In this document: piece by piece, positions 7,732-12,511 of the stretch
Layout of the letters: every line of letters starts with the position of its first letter
Numbering within the stretch: the stretch's first letter is position 1
Assembly (NCBI GenBank): GCA_947630255.1
Contig: CANRGU010000030.1
Span: forward strand, 1-12,511
DNA length: 12,511 nt
Reading direction: 5' to 3'
Source of the DNA: an uncultured Clostridia bacterium
GTDB taxonomy: Bacteria; Bacillota; Clostridia; TANB77; CAG-508
Program-made: the position numbers and the translations under genes
The notes under the pieces: model-generated
What the model was told of the DNA's origin: nothing
Databases searched by the model: none
Seen by the model: the letters and a program-made list of their open reading frames with translations, nothing else

Positions 7732-8547
7732 TTATCTCTTAAATTCATCTAAAGTTTTGAATTCATATCCCATTTTCTTTATTTCTTTTATACAAAAGTC
7801 TAATATATTAGAATTGTCTATTGAATTTGCATGTAATAATATTACACATCCATTATGTATGTTAGATATAATTTTGTCTTTTCCATAATCTTCTCTGCCT
7901 TGCTTTTTTTCATCCCAGTCATCATAGGCCAAGCTCCACATTGTTGTGGTATATCCAAGATTTTTGGTTAATTCTAAAGTTCTTTCACTAAATTCTCCCA
8001 TAGGAGGTCTAATATATTTCATTTCATAATTAAACTTTTCATATACAGTAGTATGTAAATTCATTATTTCTTCTTTTATTTTTTCATCAGTTAGATCTGG
8101 CATACTTTTATGATTTACTGTATGATTTCCAACAATATGTCCTTCTTGTATCATTCTTTCTACTAGCTCAGGTTTGCTGTTTAAATAATGCCCTGTTATA
8201 AAAAATGCAGCTTTAACATCATTTTCTTTTAATATATCTAATAATTTTGGTGTATAACCAGCTTCATATCCTTCATCAAAAGTTAAATATACAAATTTAT
8301 CTTCATTGTTTCCCATTCCTATTCCTTCATAAGTATCTAGGGTTTTCTTATTATAACTTCCTAAATCTGGTTGTTCATGGTTAGTATTTCTTTTTATTCC
8401 CCATCCTATTTTTTTATTAGATAACAGTCCTGTAGAACTTGTTGCTATGCTACTTTCGTTTACATTATTGTTTAGTGTAATTATGCTAAATGTAAAAATG
8501 CAAACTATCGCTCCTAATAACAAATAAAATATTCTTTTTGTTTTCAT
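7732..8547 (-). CDS. pdaA: Delta-lactam-biosynthetic de-N-acetylase PdaA (NodB-family polysaccharide deacetylase)
   Basis: Removes the N-acetyl group from muramic acid in spore-cortex peptidoglycan so that muramic delta-lactam forms, which germination lytic enzymes recognise. The 271 residues begin with a short basic stretch and a membrane or signal helix (about 5-25), then the PdaA-specific GWGIKRNTNHEQPD (48-61). The NodB domain follows: motif 1 TFDEGYE with catalytic D91, motif 2 NHTVNH with metal ligands H142 and H146, motif 3 RPPMGEFS starting at R180, and the late LLHA motif with H239. The second motif-1 acidic position is Glu92 where classical NodB enzymes have Asp and B. subtilis PdaA has Asn. 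It is first in a minus-strand unit with yqfC and yqfD. The ATG at 8547 has AAGGAGAG just upstream. Secretion or membrane anchoring is expected. Confidence 0.94.
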   Translation of the reverse strand: MKTKRIFYLLLGAIVCIFTFSIITLNNNVNESSIATSSTGLLSNKKIGWGIKRNTNHEQPDLGSYNKKTLDTYEGIGMGNNEDKFVYLTFDEGYEAGYTPKLLDILKENDVKAAFFITGHYLNSKPELVERMIQEGHIVGNHTVNHKSMPDLTDEKIKEEIMNLHTTVYEKFNYEMKYIRPPMGEFSERTLELTKNLGYTTTMWSLAYDDWDEKKQGREDYGKDKIISNIHNGCVILLHANSIDNSNILDFCIKEIKKMGYEFKTLDEFKR

Positions 8548-8568
8548 ATAATTCTCTCCTTTTTTACT

Positions 8569-8598
8569 AATATATTAAAAAATACCTATAAATTTCAA
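8569..8598 (-). promoter_or_regulatory. Possible promoter of the pdaA unit
   Basis: On the minus strand TTGAAA (8598-8593) and TATATT (8574-8569) are 18 bp apart, giving a leader of only about 15 nt with AAGGAGAG before the pdaA ATG. This is a sigma-A-like match in AT-rich DNA. pdaA and yqfCD are sporulation genes in Bacillus (SigG and SigE), and I did not find a clear SigE or SigG match, so the call is tentative. Confidence 0.35.
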
Positions 8599-8622
8599 AT
8601 TTACGTTTTTATTCTTTTTATA

Positions 8623-8651
8623 TTGACAATATTTTCTTTTTAGATTATATT
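8623..8651 (+). promoter_or_regulatory. Sigma-A promoter of agrA-agrC
   Basis: TTGACA (8623-8628, perfect) and TATATT (8646-8651, five of six) are separated by 17 bp. Transcription should start near 8658, leaving a leader of about 90 nt. The -35 box is 24 bp from the proposed -35 of the divergent pdaA promoter. Confidence 0.82.
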
Positions 8652-8661
8652 AAAGATGATT

Positions 8662-8685
8662 CTGGAAAATTAAGGAATTTTTCAG
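8662..8685 (+). promoter_or_regulatory. Dyad/hairpin at the start of the agrA leader
   Basis: Bases 8662-8670 pair with 8677-8685 across a 6-nt loop: nine pairs with a single G-U wobble on the plus-strand RNA. It starts within a few bases of the predicted transcript start. It could be a 5'-stabilising stem, an operator dyad or chance. There is no U-tract, so it is not a terminator. Confidence 0.4.
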
Positions 8686-8733
8686 GTTCAAAAAAATGTA
8701 TGTATTTCATTATTTTCTATTTAATTATATTAC

Positions 8734-8740
8734 AGGTGGG
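8734..8740 (+). promoter_or_regulatory. Ribosome binding site that fixes the agrA start
   Basis: AGGTGGG ends 8 nt before the ATG at 8749. The alternative in-frame GTG at 8740 overlaps this site and has no Shine-Dalgarno of its own, so translation should begin at 8749 with MLNFVICDDN. Confidence 0.75.
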
Positions 8741-8748
8741 TGGCATAT

Positions 8749-9486
8749 ATGTTAAATTTTGTGATATGCGATGATAACCTTGCTATATTAAACCATCTTT
8801 CGAAAATGCTAGAATCTATTTTTATTGAAAATAACTTTGATGCAGATATTGGCTTAAAGTCATCTAATGCTACTAGTGTTATTGAATATCTTAAAAGTCA
8901 TAAAGTAGATGTTTTAATTCTAGATATTAATTTAAATTCTGAAGTAACTGGTTGTGATATAGCAGATATGGTAAGAAAGAAAAATAAAAATGTTTATATA
9001 ATTTTTACAACTGGTCATTTAGAATATGTATTAATTGCTTATAAATACAAGACTTTTGATTATCTTCCAAAGCCAATTGTAAAGGATAGATTAGAAGAAA
9101 CTATTTTAAGATTAATGGATGATATAAAACTTACTCCGTCAAAATTTATTAAGTTAAATAACAAAACTATTATAAATCAAGACGAAGTAAATTATATAAA
9201 GAGAGATGGAATGAAACTTGTTTTTTGTACTGATACTCAAGAATATGAAACATATAGTTCTTTTAATAAAATCAAAAATTGTCTACCAGAAAATTTTGTT
9301 AGATGCCATAAATCTTATATGGTAAATTTAAAAAGAATATCAAATATAAATTCAAATAAAAATACAATAATTTTTTCGCCAAATGAATCTTGTTCTATTG
9401 GCGCAAAATATAAAAATGAAATAATGGAGGTCTTAAAAAATGGAAATTTTACAAACAATTTGGACAGCTGTAACAACAGAAAATGA
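8749..9486 (+). CDS. agrA: AgrA-type LytTR response regulator
   Basis: DNA-binding response regulator of the AgrA/ComE class, the output arm of a peptide-sensing two-component system. The receiver domain (1-125) has the acidic pair D8-D9, phosphoacceptor D59 in VLILDI, a Thr at FTTGH (86-90) and K108 in YLPKP. The LytTR domain (about 131-230) includes NQDEVNYIKRDG (143-154) and the diagnostic FVRCHKSYMVNL (183-194), very close to AgrA wording. A Cys (C215) in the following strand may correspond to the redox-active Cys of staphylococcal AgrA; that alignment is by eye. The protein has 245 residues from the ATG at 8749. The gene lies upstream of and overlaps agrC by 47 nt, the reverse of the staphylococcal agrC-agrA order. 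LytTR proteins bind short paired repeats; none was recognised upstream of agrB. Confidence 0.9.
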   Translation: MLNFVICDDNLAILNHLSKMLESIFIENNFDADIGLKSSNATSVIEYLKSHKVDVLILDINLNSEVTGCDIADMVRKKNKNVYIIFTTGHLEYVLIAYKYKTFDYLPKPIVKDRLEETILRLMDDIKLTPSKFIKLNNKTIINQDEVNYIKRDGMKLVFCTDTQEYETYSSFNKIKNCLPENFVRCHKSYMVNLKRISNINSNKNTIIFSPNESCSIGAKYKNEIMEVLKNGNFTNNLDSCNNRK

Positions 9487-10795
9487 ACTTTTAATCAAAC
9501 TAATATCATTTCCAATGTTAATTATTGAATTAACTGTCTCTATGCTATTGTTTACTACCATTTTAAACATATCATCATCAAAAAGGCAAAGAATAATATA
9601 TGTTAGTTTGTTATCATTTATAGGAGTAGTAACAACTTTTATAATACCATGGCCTTACAATACTTTTATAAATTTAGTTGCATGTCCAATACTTGTATAC
9701 TTTATATTTAAGACAAACGCTATTAAATCTATACTTGCCGAAATAATCCCATATGCAGTTTCAATAATTCTTTCGTTATTTTTACCTAATGTATATTCAA
9801 TTATTTTTAATACGAGTTCGGATTATATAATAACAATACCTCTTCATAGATTTCTCTATTCTATAATTGAATACTTATTCTTCTATGTTTTGTATATTAT
9901 TTGCAAAAATTTTGACTTAAATATTAATATAAAACATAGTTTTAAGGCTAAAAACAATATTTTAATATTAGTAAATTTTATCGTTGGTATTATTGCTTTA
10001 GCAATCCAATCTTTTATAACCATAAAGTATTCTAGTATACTGCCATATGCTATGCAATCATCAGCAATTTTCATATTATTAATATACTTTATAATATCAA
10101 TTATAAGTCTTTCTAGAACAAGTAAACTAGAAGATACTGCTCAAAATTTAGAAGAAGAAAGATTATATAATAAAACATTAACTATTCTTTATGATAATAT
10201 TAGAGGTTTTAAACATGATTTTAATAATATTGTTCAAGCAATAGGTGGATATATTTCTACAAATAACATGGATGGTTTAAAAGAATATTATTCAGATTTA
10301 ATGGCCGACTGTCAAAAAGTTAATAATTTAGCAATTTTAAATCCTGAACTTATCAATAATCCTGCTGTGTATAGTTTGCTTACATCAAAATATAATAAAG
10401 CTACTGAACTTGGCATTACTATGAACTTTGAAATATTTTTAGACTTGCAAACATTAAATATTAAACCTTATGATTTATCTAGAATTCTTGGAATACTTTT
10501 AGATAATGCGATTGAAGCAAGTAGTAAGTGTGATGAAAAAGTTATTAATATTGCTATTCGCAAAGATAATAAAGTAAATAGACAGCTATTCATTATTGAA
10601 AATACTTATTCTAACAAAGATGTAAATACTGATAGAATTTTTGAGAAGGGTTATACTTCTAAAACTGAAGATGGTAAAAATCATGGACTTGGTTTATGGG
10701 AAGTACGCAAAATATTAAAGAAAAATAATAATTTAAATTTATTTACAACAAAAACAAATAAATTCTTTAAACAACAATTAGAAATTTATTTATAA
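9440..10795 (+). CDS. agrC: AgrC-type sensor histidine kinase
   Basis: Membrane sensor kinase expected to bind the extracellular cyclic peptide and phosphorylate AgrA. The N-terminal half (about 15-225) has six or seven hydrophobic helices with no large extracellular domain, as in AgrC. A helical linker (226-255) leads to the H-box with H259 in FKHDFNNI, then a GHKL ATPase domain with N-box N356 in LLDNAIEA, a FIIEN strand (384-388), and the G-box region FEKGYTSK (401-408) and HGLGL (415-419). Length 451 is typical for AgrC-like kinases. The ATG at 9440 has GGAGG (9426-9430) at 9-nt spacing. It starts 47 nt before the agrA stop codon in another frame, so the two are translationally coupled. 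The final codon is 2 nt from the terminator stem. All kinase motifs are present. Confidence 0.91.
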   Translation: MEILQTIWTAVTTENELLIKLISFPMLIIELTVSMLLFTTILNISSSKRQRIIYVSLLSFIGVVTTFIIPWPYNTFINLVACPILVYFIFKTNAIKSILAEIIPYAVSIILSLFLPNVYSIIFNTSSDYIITIPLHRFLYSIIEYLFFYVLYIICKNFDLNINIKHSFKAKNNILILVNFIVGIIALAIQSFITIKYSSILPYAMQSSAIFILLIYFIISIISLSRTSKLEDTAQNLEEERLYNKTLTILYDNIRGFKHDFNNIVQAIGGYISTNNMDGLKEYYSDLMADCQKVNNLAILNPELINNPAVYSLLTSKYNKATELGITMNFEIFLDLQTLNIKPYDLSRILGILLDNAIEASSKCDEKVINIAIRKDNKVNRQLFIIENTYSNKDVNTDRIFEKGYTSKTEDGKNHGLGLWEVRKILKKNNNLNLFTTKTNKFFKQQLEIYL

Positions 10796-10797
10796 TT

Positions 10798-10840
10798 AAA
10801 AAAAGAAGCTGTAATCTAAAAAAACAGCTTCTTTTTTTTA
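10798..10840. terminator. Bidirectional terminator between agrC and agrD
   Basis: Bases 10798-10812 pair perfectly with 10824-10838 around an 11-nt loop. The GC-containing core is GAAGCTGT/ACAGCTTC, flanked by an A-run on the left and a T-run on the right, so it can stop transcription from both sides. It begins 2 nt after the agrC stop codon and lies about 25 nt beyond the agrD stop codon, serving both converging units. Confidence 0.93.
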
Positions 10841-10863
10841 TGAAATCAATTCTTAATAATTAA

Positions 10864-10983
10864 TTAGTCTTTTTTTATTAAAGATGCTGGCATCTTTGGT
10901 TGATGAAATACTGTCCAGAAGAAACTTGCTGTATTTGTAGATCTTGCATATTTTTCTGCAACTTTTGCTAATAATTTTAACAT
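10864..10983 (-). CDS. agrD: AgrD-type cyclic autoinducer prepeptide, 39 aa, cysteine-free
   Basis: Precursor of the quorum-sensing cyclic peptide. The 39 residues show the AgrD layout: an amphipathic N-terminal helix MLKLLAKVAEKYARS (1-15), a core NTASFFWTVF (17-26), and the conserved recognition tail HQPKMPASL (27-35) followed by charged residues. AgrD proteins usually carry a Cys for thiolactone closure. Here there is no Cys at all, and Ser20 (codon AGT, one base from the Cys codon TGT) takes that place, predicting an ester-linked lactone as known for Staphylococcus intermedius. Between Ser20 and the QP motif there are two more residues than in the Listeria and Staphylococcus peptides. The ATG at 10983 is preceded by GGGGGG (10996-10991) at 7-nt spacing. 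The neighbouring agrB on the same strand and agrCA facing it strongly support the call. The exact mature peptide cannot be read from sequence alone. Confidence 0.87.
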   Translation of the reverse strand: MLKLLAKVAEKYARSTNTASFFWTVFHQPKMPASLIKKD

Positions 10984-10990
10984 ATCTTTT

Positions 10991-10996
10991 CCCCCC
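10991..10996 (-). promoter_or_regulatory. Shine-Dalgarno of agrD
   Basis: A run of six G on the minus strand, preceded by an A-run, 7 nt before the agrD ATG. It is a strong purine-rich site and the only G6 run I noticed in this AT-rich window. It marks the start of an otherwise easily missed short gene. Confidence 0.75.
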
Positions 10997-11005
10997 TTTT
11001 TTTAC

Positions 11006-11060
11006 GCAAAGTATTTTGCTGTTTAATTCTTAACTTTTAAATGCCTTATATTTACTTTGC
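11006..11060 (-). repeat. Inverted repeat in the agrB-agrD intergenic leader
   Basis: GCAAAGTA (11006-11013) and TACTTTGC (11053-11060) form a perfect 8-bp inverted repeat with a 39-nt spacer. The first arm can instead pair locally, GCAAA (11006-11010) with TTTGC (11015-11019), so two alternative structures are possible. It lies in the 97-nt gap between the agrB stop codon and the agrD Shine-Dalgarno run. It may be a processing or stability element, but chance is possible. Confidence 0.35.
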
Positions 11061-11084
11061 ATTATTTATATATGTAAATTTAAG

Positions 11085-11723
11085 TTAAGCTAAATTTGTA
11101 CTACTCTTTTGAGCTTTTATATACTCTTCATAGCCATATCTATTATTTGTTAATTTATAAACAACTCTTGTTATTGATATTGTTTGGAATAATACTCCAA
11201 ATATTAATAAATTCGATATCGTAGAATTTTTTATAATAATTGCTATAACTAATGTTAATGTCATTGTTATATATGATAATATTTTCTTTATTTTTCTATC
11301 CTTTTTTCTAAGTATTGGAACTGCTTCGGTATCTGCTGGAGCATATAGTTTTATCATAAACATACTAAATAACCACACTATAGCAATTACTATATACTTA
11401 ATATATATTGGACTAAATATTATATTCTCACTTAAAAGTGCATTTCCCACATAAAATAAACTTGTTGCAACTATGCACCCTATATGTGTTTTTAAATGTA
11501 CTCCTCCTGAAAAAGCTCTATAAGGGGCTATAAATAGTAACGCTAATATAGAAATTTTTAAAACTCCACAAATATATGCAATTAGTAAAAGTAAAAATGT
11601 TTTTGGAATTTCTCCTATTACTAATTGAAGTCCATAATTTATAACTTCTGCTCTTTCGTCGTCAATATCTGGCATTTTATTTTGAATTTTCCTTGTAATC
11701 TTATTGCATATTTTTTCTATCAA
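11085..11723 (-). CDS. agrB: AgrB-type membrane endopeptidase (autoinducer processing)
   Basis: Integral membrane cysteine endopeptidase that removes the C-terminal tail of AgrD and helps ring closure and export. The 212 residues include the family catalytic block RAFSGGVHLKTHIGC (69-83) with H76 and C83, matching the H77/C84 pair of S. aureus AgrB in spacing. The N-terminal 35 residues are charged and amphipathic, followed by about five or six hydrophobic helices (from about residue 38 to 185) and a charged tail. The Pro-rich loop LYAPADTEAVPI (about 125-136) is also typical. The start is TTG at 11723, supported by GAGGTGAT (11736-11729). The next in-frame ATG would remove 16 residues and has no comparable site. 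Directly downstream on the same strand is agrD, its expected substrate. The TTG start and the SD lie within a hairpin. Confidence 0.94.
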   Translation of the reverse strand: MIEKICNKITRKIQNKMPDIDDERAEVINYGLQLVIGEIPKTFLLLLIAYICGVLKISILALLFIAPYRAFSGGVHLKTHIGCIVATSLFYVGNALLSENIIFSPIYIKYIVIAIVWLFSMFMIKLYAPADTEAVPILRKKDRKIKKILSYITMTLTLVIAIIIKNSTISNLLIFGVLFQTISITRVVYKLTNNRYGYEEYIKAQKSSTNLA

Positions 11724-11761
11724 ATAAAATCACCTCTTGTTTTCTTTAAGGTGATTTTATT
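11723..11761 (-). promoter_or_regulatory. Hairpin covering the agrB ribosome binding site and start codon
   Basis: Bases 11761-11749 pair perfectly with 11735-11723 (13 bp), with an extra G-U pair extending it inward and an 11-nt loop (11747-11737). In the agrB transcript the second arm contains the Shine-Dalgarno GGTGAT and the first base of the TTG start, so the folded RNA should hide the translation signal. The stem flanked by A and U runs also resembles an intrinsic terminator, so it could act as an attenuator. The geometry is certain; the function is inferred. Confidence 0.7.
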
Positions 11762-11800
11762 ATTAATTTGTCCAACTTTTTTATTTCCTTTGCAAATGAA

Positions 11801-11850
11801 AAAAAATCATATATGAATTTTTAAATTATTATTTTCATATATGATTTTTT
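11801..11850. terminator. Terminator of the methyltransferase gene (17-bp stem)
   Basis: Bases 11801-11817 pair perfectly with 11834-11850 around a 16-nt loop. The stem is AT-rich (core ATCATATATGA) with A and T runs at both ends. On the minus strand it starts 60 nt after the methyltransferase stop codon and is followed by eight U, so it should isolate agrB from that gene. Its plus-strand form is symmetrical but has no known incoming transcript. Confidence 0.75.
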
Positions 11851-11910
11851 GGTTTTTATAAAATCAACATAACATAATATTGTTCCGTTAAATTTTATTT
11901 TACTATATAT

Positions 11911-12511
11911 TTAATTCTCCCATTTTCCATAAATTCCACATGGCAAAACTAATTTTGAATTAGACATAGGCAATCCTATTTCTCCTGATAAAATTTTACC
12001 TTTAAAACTTTTTAAATTTAATCTTAATAGATTTCCTAACACCTCTGCCGATATTCCTGTTGTGTATGAATTAATTAAGAAGAATAATGGATCATTACTT
12101 AATACATTTGTGCAAAGATTTATTAGATCTGAAATATTATTTTCAAATTGCCATACTTCTCCGTGATGCCCCTCTTCCATAAGATGGCGGATCCATTATT
12201 ATTGCATCATATTTATTTCCTCTTCTTATTTCTCTACTAACAAATTTAATTACATCATCTACAATATATCTAATTGGCTTATCTTTAAGTCCTGATGATG
12301 CAACATTTTCTTTTGCCCAAGCTACCATTCCTTTTGAACTATCTACATGGCAAACAGATGCGCCTGCATAAAGACATGCAACTGATGCGCCACCTGTATA
12401 CGCAAAAAGATTTAATACTTTAATTGGTCTTTTTGCTTCTTGTATTTTATTAATCATCCAGTCCCAATTTACTGCTTGTTCTGGAAAAAGCCCTGTATGT
12501 TTAAATCCCAT
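11911..12511 (-). pseudogene. RlmI-like class I SAM-dependent methyltransferase, frameshifted and cut by the window edge
   Basis: Rossmann-fold methyltransferase resembling the RlmI-like group, probably acting on RNA; the exact substrate is not deducible. Upstream segment (12511-12143): a family-typical GFKHTGLFPEQAVNWDWM lead-in, motif I LNLFAYTGGASVA, the acidic loop HVDSSKGMV, and motif IV DPPSYGRG. Downstream segment, in another frame (ending at 11911): GEVWQFE, the strand DPLFFLINSYTTG, and the tail LPMSNSKLVLPCG. Together they form one domain broken right after DPPSYGRG. Removing one base from the run of four C (12169-12172) restores the continuous reading YGRGHHGEVW. The Met at 12511 is not a believable start, because the family has a further N-terminal region that must lie beyond the window. 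The break may be a sequencing or assembly error, a true mutation or slippage. Two separate genes are unlikely. Confidence 0.83.

Noticed and set aside
8740..8748. GTG start at 8740 for agrA (adds Met-Ala-Tyr)
   Set aside because: This GTG lies at the end of the AGGTGGG ribosome binding site and has no upstream Shine-Dalgarno; ATG 8749 fits the receiver-domain N-terminus.
9883..10074. Minus-strand 63-codon frame within agrC
   Set aside because: Antisense to membrane-helix codons; no RBS and no context.
11762..11800. Sigma-A promoter for agrB
   Set aside because: TTGCAA and TTGGAC hexamers are present on the minus strand, but no -10-like hexamer lies 16-18 bp downstream of either.
11911..12180. 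A separate small gene starting at the ATG at 12180
   Set aside because: Its sequence is the C-terminal half of the methyltransferase, and the apparent ATG falls in the codons for Tyr-Gly of the catalytic motif; a frameshift explains it better.

Overview
The window looks like the chromosome of a low-GC, endospore-forming Firmicute of the Clostridia. The DNA is strongly AT-rich (judged by eye, not computed). It carries the sporulation genes sigH, yqfC, yqfD and pdaA, uses TTG as well as ATG starts, and has GGAGG-type ribosome binding sites throughout. The agr-type peptide quorum-sensing genes and the overall style fit gut or anaerobic clostridia. I cannot name a species from the sequence.

Region 1 (1-3290, minus strand). 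The first 90 codons of sigH are cut by the left edge and are driven by a near-perfect sigma-A promoter. Upstream on the same strand lies a compact unit, pgsA-ligA-81-aa hypothetical, with its own probable promoter. It makes the phosphatidylglycerophosphate head-group enzyme, the NAD-dependent DNA ligase and an unknown small protein translationally linked to ligA.

Region 2 (3346-8598, minus strand). A tightly packed unit runs pdaA-yqfC-yqfD-unknown 400 aa-ybeY-DUF3048 and ends at a clear intrinsic terminator. It pairs spore-envelope functions (cortex muramic-lactam synthesis, YqfC/YqfD) with the rRNA maturation nuclease YbeY. In Bacillus and many clostridia phoH lies between yqfD and ybeY. Here that slot holds a 400-residue protein I do not recognise.

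Region 3 (8623-11761). This is a complete agr-type quorum-sensing locus in an unusual layout. agrA and agrC run on the plus strand from a TTGACA-17-TATATT promoter that diverges from pdaA. agrB and agrD run on the minus strand toward them, and one bidirectional terminator separates the two converging units. The 39-aa AgrD is too short for a typical gene caller. It has no cysteine, and a serine sits where the ring-closing cysteine normally is, so a lactone signal is predicted rather than a thiolactone. agrB has a TTG start, and its ribosome binding site is buried in a perfect 13-bp hairpin.

Region 4 (11801-12511, minus strand). The C-terminal half of an RlmI-like SAM-dependent methyltransferase runs off the right edge. 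It is interrupted by a one-base frameshift at a run of four C/G bases and ends at a 17-bp-stem terminator.

The agr circuit presumably works as follows. AgrB processes AgrD and helps export the cyclic peptide, AgrC senses it outside the cell, and AgrA binds DNA. The sporulation genes on both sides make sporulation or cell-envelope timing a plausible output, but this is inference. No tRNA, rRNA, CRISPR array or insertion sequence was seen, and no stretch longer than 300 bases lacks a gene.
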